64,000 nt of DNA from Gorsachius magnificus (taxonomy: Eukaryota > Chordata > Aves > Pelecaniformes > Ardeidae): contig CM067082.1 of the NCBI GenBank assembly GCA_034008185.1, positions 87,915,684-87,979,683 of the forward strand, given 5' to 3'. The position numbers and the translations under genes are program-made. The notes under the pieces were generated by a model. That model ran no database searches. It was not told the DNA's origin and was given only the letters and a program-made list of their open reading frames with translations. The stretch's first letter is position 1. Each line of letters starts with the position of its first letter. Positions 54,043 to 64,000 of the stretch are shown here, in pieces.

Positions 54043-54295
54043 CCCCAGGACTGAATCCACTACGAACACTGCCAAGGGGTCTAGCACTGTCCAGAGTCCC
54101 AGAGCTATGATAAACTTTGACAAGAAGGAAGGGAATGAGTCAAACAGCCGCTGACAGCCCCATCTGATCAGGACCATAAGAAGCAGCCCTGCATTTAAGG
54201 TTAAGGGTCCCACCACAACCATGACCAACTCTTCACTGGTCTGCAGCAAGGAGTTCTGGTAGCAGAGTTCAACAGTGTGAGGGAAAAGCTGGAAT
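54043..54295 (-). CDS. Coding exon with the second and third transmembrane segments (possible OFCC1/ojoplano family)
   Basis: This 253 nt minus-strand exon has a strong acceptor (CTCCTGTTGCTTATTTACAG) and a consensus donor (GGG|GTAAGT). It contributes one base to a shared lysine codon and then 84 codons. Exon residues 1-22 are polar (FQLFPHTVELCYQNSLLQTS). Residues 23-43 form a hydrophobic span (LVMVVVGPLTLNAGLL). After RWGCQRLFDSFPSFLSK, residues 61-79 form another span (FIIALGLWTVLDPLAVFVV). Proline and aspartate inside the third span (the LDP motif) are unusual for a plain anchor and hint at a functional membrane helix. The frame stays open upstream of the acceptor to 54441. I start the exon at 54295 because that acceptor is far better and makes the phase match with 56150-56368 (PVT-K-FQLF). 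Confidence 0.93.
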
Positions 54296-56149
54296 CTGTA
54301 AATAAGCAACAGGAGAGAGTTTGTCTGTGCTCCCATGCAAACCATTAAAAAACCACAGAATAACGCATGCAGCATGTTGCACAGTAAAGCTGCATCCCTA
54401 TCTTGGTCCCAATCCTCTGACCAAAACAGGTATGAAGCCACTCAGAGAAAATAAATTTTTTCTCCTCCTCCTGCCTCCGCGTCCTTTGATCCCCTCTGAC
54501 TCCCAGTTCAGTGGATGCACCTCCAGGCCCTTGGGACTGTGCAGGCAAGGCTGCAGGGAGATGTTAGCTCCCAGAAGCACCAATGTCAGTACAGGCCCCA
54601 GGATCTCACCCCCCTCTGCATACTGCAGCACCTCTGGACACTGCACAAAGCGGAAAATGTGTCAAGGAAGACATAGCTTTTAGCATCCCTAAAGTGACTG
54701 AAAACAACCCTCTTGCCACCACGGGATGGGGGGATTTGGGAACCTCACACAATGAGCAACTTTGTGAGCGCTGTATGAAACAGGAGCTGCATGGTACTGA
54801 GAGCTACATGCAGATGCTGAAATTTAAGGCAAGAATTTCAAGCGGATCAAAGTGACTCAAACATTGCTCTTGAGTAAAGGTGAAGTGGTTTGATTCCCAC
54901 TTTGGTTCTGACTCATGAGTGCTACCACTGTATTTGGCAGGACCAGAGAGCGCTCAAGTCAGCCTCTTCTGCAGGCACACAGCTACAGATTTGGATGCTG
55001 ATCCAGGGCATCTTGGCGTGAGAGCATTATCCTTTATCTAGCTGACTGCCTGGGACAGCTGTGATTAGTGGCTTCGAATATGACCACCTCCCTCTCACAT
55101 CTTGCTTCCTTCTGTTGTGTTTCCTTTGCTTTCACAGACTCTTGATGCTTGGCCTCCCAACAGCTTTAATGACAGCTGGCTGAGCCTCCTGGTCTGTGCA
55201 AGGCCAGAAGTGAGAGATGGCTGGCTTTGCATCAAGGTCTAGAAGACCATCTTAACAATACCCAATGCTGTCCAGAGTCTGCTCAGACACCCTGTTCAAA
55301 TTTTAGCCAATCATCCCAGTATCACAGCAGACACAGGTCACAGAGTTGCATGTTACTGGCTCCTACTGAATGATTCAGGTTTGCACGATGCTTTAAAGTG
55401 AAGAAAAGAAAGAAAAAGTTTCTATTGGAGAAACGTCCCCTTCCCTAAGCCTGACTGATCTTTTTTTGCTCTGTAAACCTACTCTCTACCCCACAGCAAC
55501 ATATGGAGAATCAGGTATATATCACCCTGTGGACTTGTTCTCCTTTTTTTTTTTTCATGTCAAGTAATGACAAGTAATGATTTTCCTGGAACTCTCTAGA
55601 GAGCTTTGATTCCCGAGCTAAAGTCAATGTATCATATAGTTAAAATATGTCAACACATTGTAGTCCTCACAGTAAAATTGATAAATCAAAATTAAATTCT
55701 TCAAAGTATTTTACTCATAGATCACTTTGGTAACATCAAATATTATTTAAATGCTTCTTCAGTTTTGTGCACTTCTTAGGCATTTTGAAATACTTGATCG
55801 AAAATCACAAATTATTCTTGTGGAAGAGACATAACCTGCCAGGTATCTCAGAGGGAGAGAGGTAGCCATGATACAAGACACACAAATGGACACATCCTGT
55901 TCTGGGTTGAAAATTTACGTTATTAACAACTTCACCTTTCTGTTAGGGTCACATTGACATATCAGATCATCTGGAGTCTGGATGTGATCCTTGTTCTCCT
56001 AGTCTCTGCAGAGGCTCCTATCAGGGATCGCATGCAGAATTCTGAGCACGAGCCTTAGCCATCAGATCTCTTCATAGTGTGAAGGAACCACTTTGAATCA
56101 AGCTATTTGTAGAAACATTCCAATAGAGAAAGAAGGCAGTGGGACTTAC
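54296..56149 (-). other. Intron of about 1.9 kb between the exons at 56150-56368 and 54043-54295
   Basis: The shortest intron visible. It begins with consensus GTAAGT and ends with CTTATTTACAG in gene sense. No further exon or repeat is supported. Overlapping open frames at 54321-54683 (plus) and 54398-54646 (minus) are by-products of a GC-richer patch. Confidence 0.7.
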
Positions 56150-56368
56150 TTTGTAACAGGAACAGAGATGGTCTGAAGGAAGAGCCATTGGCTCAAATAA
56201 TGCAGGTAAAGTCTCACGAACCAAAGCAAAACTACCAGCAGCGCAAGCAGCCAGAAGTCTCCAGAGCACCAGCGTGCGGCTCCCAGCTCTGAGAAGGCTG
56301 TGTATACTACGAAATAGAAACGCTCGACAATCCGCCTGGACAGTCTCACTTCAGCAGCAGAACGGCAG
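56150..56368 (-). CDS. Coding exon with the first visible transmembrane segment (possible OFCC1/ojoplano family)
   Basis: This 219 nt exon is flanked on the minus strand by acceptor ATTTCCATATATTTCCAG and consensus donor AA|GTAAGT. It encodes 72 full codons with one base before and two after. It opens CRSAAEVRLSRRIVERFYF, continues VVYTAFSELGAARWCSGDF, and then has a strongly hydrophobic span at about exon residues 38-58 (FWLLALLVVLLWFVRLYL). The tail is YLSQWLFLQTISVPVT. The phase 2 end fits the single base that starts 54043-54295. The phase of its start fits the two bases that end 63026-63086, making a serine codon. An arginine and a histidine sit at the end of the span. Family not identified with certainty. 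Confidence 0.9.
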
Positions 56369-59300
56369 CTGGAAATATATGGAAATAAAACTGAGAGTCA
56401 TTCGGAAAAACATACAAGAAATAGCAATCCCTAAACCACTGTAGAGTCCTGCTGTACAGATAAATGTGGCACACACTCTGATCGTAACTTTTGATTGACC
56501 CAACACATCTGACAGGAAAAAAAAGGAATAGTCTTTTCCATTGCAGTCTAGATGATAGGCAGCTTCCTCCCAGAAATCATACTGCTATTTTTATAAAGGA
56601 AACAACAAATCACATTTAAAACGAAGTTTTAAAACGTCTCTTGCTTTCACTTTGATTTTAATTTTCTCACAAATTGCTCCCTGAGGAACACTTTATCACT
56701 TATTTTCCTTTTGAGAAAATGGTAAAAGATCTCGTCATATTTGTACTGAAAAAAAGTATTCATTTTATTGAAAAGCACGAACAGCTTTTTGGCGTTTGGG
56801 TAAGAGAACTTCAGTCAAATGTTTCAATACACAATGTGGTCTAAAACTTCTCTTTAAACTAGTTTCAAGTGAAAGAGAAAATAGAAAGGAACTTGCACTG
56901 TGCAGTATTCTGCTACTGAGTGTGGTGTGATTTGCCCTTTAAGCTAATTACTATACTGCTTCAAAGGAGGAAAAAAAAAAAAAGAAACAAGATGCAGAGA
57001 TGTAGCCTTGGCATTATGTCCCCAAGAAACTGGAGTCTCTCAGCTGATTCAAAGCTGAAAAGACAGTAGCTTCTTTGACCTTTTGAAACTTCTGCTATGC
57101 TTATTTCCACTGATTGAAATGACGAAGCAGCTGAGATGTACAACTCTAGGACTGAATATGATGTCATCAAGCTCAAACTGTTATTTATATTGATTAAGGC
57201 TTCTGAAACTTCAGAAATATAAAGATCTTTTTGTAGAAGAAAACATGCTGGCTTTTTAAAGTGTAGCATATGACTGGAGAAGAAGCGACAGCAATACTCA
57301 CACTGTATTTCATGCTCTTTTAAAGCATTTTCCTGCCTACGTATATGAACTTCTTAAATAGCCATGTACATTATTTTTCTCCAGCAGTCACAAAGAGAAC
57401 TGCAAATAGCAATGGAGAAACTCAAAAGGATTCTGCATTTGGTCTAGGTTTGAATGAGCAGGAGAAATAAAAATCCCAAACTTGCCAGCCATAGGTCTGG
57501 ATTTTGGGACCAGCCTTGGCATCATGTTCCTCCTGACCCTCAGTGTTGAGTGGGTTGTGTACGTAGGATAAGGCATGCTGTCAGCCAGCCTCTTTATGAG
57601 AAGGCTCAAAGTTTAGTTACCCGGTTGGTTGAGGAACAGGAGAAGTTGTCAGGGACACACCACAAAAAATAGGGTTCGGATCACTAAGGTCTCAAGTACA
57701 AATCACCAGAAGTTCTCACAGAAGCATCTGTTGGGCTGAGAAAGGTGATCCTTTGCAGTAACTATAGGTTGATCTGTCAGGGGTTTTGAAGGGCTTTTTG
57801 AGACCCTGCAGTCCACTTTGCTTATATCCTAATCAGTGACAAAGTCCTACTTTACAGACTTAGGGACACATCATGAATCACCTTCCTCATATTGTAATTA
57901 TTTACCCACAGCAACCTACAGGAACATCATAAGACATTTCATTAACATTATGAAATCATAGTCTAGGCTTGTGTGAGAAAGAGACAAAGAAAAATGTAAA
58001 ACAAGAAATATGACTGACTGTGGTATCATACTACAAAACCCACGGCATTTTGGATGTTCTGATCTCTGAATCTCAATTGTACTACATGTCCTTTTATATA
58101 AAGAGAATTTGGTCGTCTGTAATAGTTTCCATGAAAGTCTACTCTTAAGGCATTCACTCCTTGAGGAGAGCTGATAGGGCAGGATTAGCCACACGGCTAT
58201 TTTAGTTAGACCAAATAGTTTGTTATTTGTGCAAAAAGAAGCAAAAAGATTTTAAAAACCCACCATACTATCTTAGCTCATAATATTCTTCTCATCCTTC
58301 ATCAAACAAGCAGAACTAAATAGATGTCCCACCCAGCCTCACCCACGTCAGAAATCCACATCCTATAGGGATCACTGCCAATCTTCACCTCTGTGCCAAC
58401 AGCTCGAGTAACCATGTATTTTCCACAAAAATCTGGACTGAGATCACCTCCTCATTTCACATAGGAGTCATTTACTACTAGATTATTTGGGCGGAGTTTA
58501 CTAAATGAAGCTACCTCCGAACAAGCAACACCAGAGTGAAATGTTCAATATCAGGTGAGGTAACTTCTTCCTTACAGAGGCAGGATTCTGGTGATGCAAT
58601 CAGCACTTTCATGGGAGTTTCATGAATACACTTACTCCAGCCCAGTAACTCATTGTGTGGAAGCTGCTTGTATGAGCACCATGAGCACACAATACAAAGT
58701 GGGGCTATCGAACTTCCTTAGGATTTAGGCAGCAATGAAAATATTCAACCTGTGCCTTCATCACTCCATTACACACCAGTCTACTTCCACTTTCAAGACA
58801 TCAAAATAGAGCTAATGCCTCCACCTGTGAGCTATCAAGAAATTGGCACTTTTTTAGGACATGAAGATGAAAAAGCGCCGAACGGAGGTCTGTGCACTGT
58901 CATCCTTGCTGAGACACTGGCTCTCAGCCACGGGAATCCACCTAATCAACAAACTTCCAAAGTTGAGAAATTCAGAGCACGTTCACTGTTATCAAACCCT
59001 AGATGCCTTCTGCTGGCAATGACCCCACTTAAACCAGCAGGGCAACATCTGTGATCTCTTTACTTTGGTGCATCTTTCCCCTGAATAAAGTAATAGCAGC
59101 CCAGAAACTCCACAGAAAGCCATGCTTGTTGGAAGCCAAATAAATAAATTAAAAAAAAATATATCCATTAGGTAAAACCAAACAACTTTCATTTTGAAGA
59201 ACCATTTTTTCTTTAGAAGACTTCATGATTTTCATCACACACCTTGACCATCGTTTCCAGCTTTTAAATGGAAATTAAAGTCCTCCTTACCGTTTAACTT

Positions 59301-62300
59301 GTCAGACAGTGCAGATTCTGAATGTCACTTCTGTTCTAGCTTGTATTTCCCTGTGACTGTGTAACACCTTGACACGAACACCATCAGCCACTGGTAGAAT
59401 ATGGTGGAAAATAAAGCGTATCCAGTGACTCAATGAAGGTCCCAACCCACAACTGGAATCTCTTCATTTACTTGAAAGGAAATTCAGTGGGCCCCAACTT
59501 ACTACTTGTAAATTACAGCAAACTATTCCTGAGTTCTCATTAATCATTGTATAAGTCTGTTTACTGGTTGTCACTTCAAAACACTGGGCTTAAATGATAT
59601 CTCTTATTGACTTTTTTGAAGAACGATGAAAGGAGGAGGCAGAAACACGAAATGAAATGCACCGAACAAGTGGAAACAGCCCCTTTAAATATTTTTAGCT
59701 AGTGTTACTAGTGAAAGCTCGTGGGTGGAGTGACAGTGCTGGCAGATACAGTTTTCAGAAGAGATTTATATGAAGTTGCTCTAGGGCAGCGAGCATGAGT
59801 ATTACCTTTCAAAAACAAATCAACCCCTCCACCCACAAAAACCCCAAATCTCAACCCTTGGGTGAAAACTATATAAAGCTCAAAATGAGAAGCCACTTGA
59901 GCAATGGATTTATCCATGATTCCTTGGATTACTGGTAAGTAATTTGGCTGAATGTTTCTGTTCTAGGGCATTAGTTTTGCATTTTTCTTTGCAAAGTGCT
60001 GCAGTAACAAATAGTAGAGACCGAATTACCATAAAAGCAGGTCAATTATTTCAATGGAAATTGTTCAGAAGGAAAGAAACGATGCACAGATTCTCTTAAA
60101 CTACACTTGATGATGATGACAGAAAAGTAATGGCTGATAGAAGGCAGTGTGTACTGTTGGGTGACAGCTTTGCTGCTGACAAACTACGGCAAACATTTGT
60201 ATAATGCGCTCCAAGACTGGCACTTACAGCTGATGGTAGGGGCAGATTCTCAGCCGATGCAACCCTTCTTGTTCCAGAGCTACACTGGTGTATGCCAGCT
60301 GAGGTATTCAGGATCTAGTCCTGAATGTATCTATTATTTACATTGCATAAAATAAGGCAAAATAAATGTTTTATGTTACACATACAGCCAGAAAAGATTT
60401 AAAGAGCAAAGGCAGACACGAATTACTTTATGCAAATTACTTCCAGGGAATCACAGTCCTCACAGCCTGAGAATCTGTGCAATGTATTTACTGAGTTCAC
60501 AAATAAAAGAGACCCCTCCCTATCAGCACCACAAATGGTAGGTATTTAAACTCAACCATAAAGTCCTTTATGGCTTATCAACAGTAATGAAGGTGCTGCC
60601 CGGTGTTACTGCAATGGAATGCTATCACTTTCAGTGGAAAAACACACCTGTATCTGGAAGGTACAGCTAAGAATAATACACTGACACATGTAGCCCTTAC
60701 AATGGAACCCATTTAACAGCACCACTGAGAAAGCATGAAGCAGAATGGAATCTGATTCCTTCCACTGTGCACAACATAAACATACATATAAAACATACAA
60801 TTTTATTATCATTAGAAGGATGTTATTATTATTCCTTCTGTATAATATTTTTTCCTTTATAGATCTCATGTGGCATTACAAAGAGATTGTCTTTATCCTA
60901 GGCTGTATGGTGATGATACAAATGACTTTGCCCAATAAGCCAACAGCAGAGCTGTGAACTAAGCTCTGCTGAGTTACAGTCCATTATTCTATCCACTGGA
61001 TTCCTAATAAAATATTACTTTTTTGTTTATTTGTATGCAAAGTGAATATAACCAGGGAGAACATTGGCTAAGGATGAAGACACTGCTTTTTCTCATCTCT
61101 TTCTAGGGCACACCTATGCTCCATAGTCTTCAGTTTGCAAGCACCAAGCAAGCAGATACCACAAGCAGATACAGGGACTATCTGCTGTAAGAGAGGTGGC
61201 AAAAGACCTGAGGGGACATTAGGTAATTCCTTATCATACAAATGCTTATAGGAGAATTTATTCTACAACTTGCTGAAAAATCCAAAATCACGGTACAGAA
61301 GAAATGCTGGAAACCGTGACAGGTTTATTTTGCAGGTTTTCTACCTGTGGTGGAAAAAAGAAACTTCCAGAAGCATGCAAAATCCAAAAACTCTGAAGGA
61401 AGTCTTTAGGAATTAAACATCCTTGCAAAGCAGGAAAAACAATCAGCCAATAACTGCAGTAATTGGTTTGGGTTGCTGCAAAGAACACGACACAGGTATG
61501 TGAGTGCACCTGGCGACACCCACGCTGCCGTACCAAGCTGGGGAGGAGGAGGGCGACGGTGGCCGAGTTCCTTCCAAGGTCCAGGCTGTGCCAGCTCACA
61601 AGGAGATGGCCAGCAGGCAGCAAGCTCTGGATCAGCAACAGCCCAGGTGTGTTTGCATCACGTGCATAGCCAGGAGCCAGAACAAACACATCAGCTGAAC
61701 TTTTCCCACAACCCACTCATGCCAGGAAGCTCACGGGGATATATGCTGGCACGGCTGTTGCCTTGGAGGGGCCATGATGTTCTTCCATACAGGGGGATGG
61801 ACTCCGTGGGTCAGTGGGCCAAGACATGTTCACTAAAGAGGAAGGGAAGGAAGTGCTGACAGCTTGATATTCCTCTGGATACATCTGTGCTAGCCCCAAA
61901 ATGGTGGACAGTCAGCTCTCACTATAAAAGAGTTTATGACAACAGAAAATTGGCAAACAACAGCAGATTCCTGTCCTCATCAGTCCCTTTACTCAATGGC
62001 GTAAGGCTGGCAGGGGAGCCCATCTTCTGCCTTTAGCTAACGAAGAATTTCCTGAGGGAATTAACTGAGCAATTCACAAGACGAGATTTCTTATCAAGCT
62101 GGGGAAGGAAGCATAGAAGGAAGGAGGAATCACAAAATTTAAGCAATGGTGCTGGAAAACAGTGTGGTTCCTTGTAGAGAGCTGGCAGAGCTTTGCACAT
62201 TTCAGCTTTGAACAACATCTGACAATGACAAAGCAAAAATGACAAAAAACAAATTATTATCGTCACGGCTGCAGTTTAGGTAGGCAACTAAAACTTTGCC

Positions 62301-63025
62301 TATTTCATGCTTAACTGCATTTTCATGAGCCTGTTGGCTTGGCAAAACAGTCTGGAAATCTTACAAGAACAGACTTTGTTAAAATATTCCAGTCTGTCTG
62401 GTTCCAGCTCTGGATGGGAACAAACATAAAATGAGGAAACTCGAGTGCAGCTTTCAGAATTTTTAAGAAGCTCTGTTTTATATTTCATTCTAGAAAGGAA
62501 CAAAAGGCAGCAGACAGTCTCTGTTATTCATCCTCATGACATGACTAGGCCAGTCAAGAAGCAGAAGAAAGCATGTAAATCCTCCCCTACCTTGCCTTCT
62601 GATGGCTTTAAGTAAGTAAGAAGACAATGAACGAATGAGCAAAAGACACAACCCATATGGGGAGGATGCAAGAGGTATAGATCTCAAACACAGTGCTATC
62701 TGTAAAGCTGTTCTACCAGTAAGTAAGCACGAATGCTCAACCTTGTGCATGAGCAATAAAACAAAGAGTTTAGGACCTGGAGAAGAGACTTACAGGGCAA
62801 CCAGACTAATAAATACACCTGCAAGCTCATCTCAGTCAAAAAGAAAAAAAAAAAAATCAATGGAGGGTAGATGTTAGGCCTAAAATATCTATGGAAGGTT
62901 CAGGAGAATCAAGATAAAAAAAATTACATTTATGTTAATAGTAACAGTGTACCCTACCCTGGAGAAAAAGAAATACATATATACATAGGTAGCACTCCTG
63001 CTTAAGCTAAGAGAGTCCCCTGTAC
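56369..63025 (-). other. Intron of about 6.7 kb between the exons at 63026-63086 and 56150-56368
   Basis: The proposed intron starts GTACAG and ends TATTTCCAG in gene sense. I tested the donor-like sites near 57295, 57620, 58637, 59286, 59505 and 62585 on the minus strand. None gave an open frame in the phase that the exon at 56150-56368 requires. It contains a possible plus-strand TATA box and first exon near 59870-59934 and a CpG-richer patch near 61490-61640. Confidence 0.55.
59870..59934 (+). promoter_or_regulatory. Possible TATA-type promoter followed by a small first exon
   Basis: A perfect TATATAAA lies at 59870-59877. An ATG follows at 59904-59906, at about the distance expected for a transcript start, and opens a ten-codon frame (MDLSMIPWIT). 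This runs into a consensus donor, ACTG|GTAAGT, with the proposed exon ending at 59934. It would be antisense to the membrane-protein gene. I found no matching downstream exon on the plus strand, so this may be chance in AT-rich DNA. Confidence 0.2.
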
Positions 63026-63086
63026 CTGATGTGTGGAACGGTTTCTACCTTGACACAGAAAACATCCCCAAGGACATTTGCTCTGT
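63026..63086 (-). CDS. Probable small coding exon upstream of the first visible membrane segment
   Basis: This 61 nt minus-strand exon has a strong pyrimidine-rich acceptor (ATTACTTTTTTCCTCCAG) and donor CAG|GTACAG. It gives 19 full codons, RANVLGDVFCVKVETVPHI, with two bases before and two after. Its last two bases (AG) plus the first base of 56150-56368 (C) make a serine codon, so the junction reads PHI-S-CRSAAEV in frame. It was chosen over other donor-like sites in the intron because only this one is open in the required phase. A second possible acceptor AG four bases inside (start at 63082) would also be open. The preceding exon lies outside the window, so the start cannot be checked. 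The valine-rich segment could be the end of an extracellular beta-rich domain before the membrane (inference). Confidence 0.6.
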
Positions 63087-64000
63087 CTGGAGGAAAAAAG
63101 TAATCTTCCTCCTGACCAAATACATATCTAATTCTGAGAGCCACTAAACACTCAAACACCATCTGTGAGCTGTGCATTCATCTGTAACACACCAATTTAG
63201 CTGGCAGGCCATTGGGAAACAAGACTCTGAAGTTGCCAAGTTAAAATGGCAATCCAGTACCAGCCGAAACGCTACCAAGCAAACAGGTGAGGTTTCCAGT
63301 GAACGTTGTAGCAGAGAACAGTGAAGCTTCAAAATAAGAAACAGCCTTGTGGTGTGGAAAGGAAAAAAAAAAAAAAAAAAAAGGAAAAAGAAAAAGGCAC
63401 AGCTTTGATCTTTTCTATCCTGGACTTAATTAGCAGCAGTATCGCGCTAGGTCTATCCAGCTGGAGTCAGCCACCTTCCTTCAGTGAGAACTGACAGACT
63501 CATGGCTACCGTGGAGAGAGCAGGCAGGAGATGCATGGCACAGGATGGCTCTACGTTTCAGAAGGACCTTTTTCTGGCTGGCTGCACAGCCATGAAACTT
63601 CAAAAGTAGACAAGCCATGAGTCAAAGTCCCTTGACTTCTTCAGTTGTACCTATTTTTCACAGCAACAGGTTGAAACAGAAATTGAATTCCTTGCTGCAG
63701 TTAAACTATGTGTGTATGAAGGTGCTGGAATTAGGATGTTGACTGTTAAACTGAATGCACCGTTCGTTTCCTGTGCAGATTTATAATACTCACGCACCAT
63801 AGGAATAAATGCATATAAAGATGAAAGAAAAAAGTGAATCTATGGCTGTAGCTTGCACGTAAAAACGTTTCTAAAAGACCATTAGTGTCATTCCAGTCAG
63901 ACCTGTAGAAGCTTCTGTACTGACCTGACAAAAATGACCTTTCCTTTTTCATAGCAAATTTTACAAGGAAGAACTAAGCAGGCAAAGCAGATGGAGTCTG
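63087..64000 (-). other. Partial intron upstream of the first visible exon
   Basis: Nothing coding is supported. An A20 tract lies at 63363-63382. A donor-like GTGAGT on the minus strand near 63790 has open sequence before it, but its phase does not agree with the exon at 63026-63086, so it is not called. The 5' part of the gene, including any signal peptide, must lie beyond position 64000. Confidence 0.5.
63363..63382. repeat. A20 homopolymer tract
   Basis: Twenty A residues on the plus strand, then GG and more A-rich sequence. Simple repeat. Confidence 0.9.

Noticed and set aside
54296..54441. Extension of the exon at 54043-54295 to the start of its open frame
   Set aside because: The strong acceptor at 54296-54297 and the codon phase of the upstream exon require the shorter form. 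The extra frame is intron that happens to be open.
58637..58700. Minus-strand donor GTAAGT near 58637 as an extra exon before the first membrane span
   Set aside because: In the phase needed by the exon at 56150-56368 the sequence contains a stop a few codons upstream. The same holds for the sites near 59286, 59505 and 62585.
61288..61716. 142-codon minus-strand open frame in gene orientation
   Set aside because: It lacks a donor or acceptor in a useful phase, and its openness follows from the local CpG-rich patch.

Overview
The window looks like nuclear DNA of a bird. The sequence is AT-rich, genes are split by long introns, no open frame of bacterial-gene length or density exists, and the only recognisable transposons are two truncated CR1 LINE fragments (4081-4470 and 41728-42265), a family typical of bird and other sauropsid genomes. 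The low repeat density also fits a bird. I see no rRNA, tRNA, CRISPR array, operon or viral element.

One gene explains the clear coding signal. It lies on the minus strand, is incomplete at both ends, and is seen here as seven exons (5' to 3' of the gene): 63026-63086, 56150-56368, 54043-54295, 49332-49495, 44077-44236, 12396-12605 and 2450-2586. Every exon is bounded by AG/GT, every adjacent pair agrees in codon phase, and the joined frame has no stop over roughly 400 residues. The product has four hydrophobic segments (one in exon 56150-56368, two in 54043-54295, one in 49332-49495), followed by a soluble region of at least 220 residues that becomes charged and serine-rich. This is an internal to C-terminal part of a multi-pass membrane protein. 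I cannot name the family with certainty. My best guess is the OFCC1/ojoplano family of vertebrate membrane proteins, which I could not verify, so I leave the gene symbol empty.

Layout: 1-2449, intron or downstream sequence beyond the last visible exon; 2587-12395, a 9.8 kb intron with CR1 and an A30 tract; 12606-44076, a 31.5 kb intron with GC-rich patches, AT-rich stretches resembling conserved non-coding elements, and the second CR1; 44237-63025, four shorter introns; 63087-64000, part of the next upstream intron.

The most notable non-coding observations are a guanine-rich tract directly upstream (gene sense) of the acceptor of exon 12396-12605, a TATA-box plus consensus splice donor on the plus strand near 59.9 kb, octamer motifs in the AT-rich 38.6-40.9 kb part of the large intron, and a 15-17 bp motif repeated three times in the first 9.5 kb. 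I did not find a convincing new biological system beyond this poorly characterised membrane-protein gene and its possible regulatory sequence.
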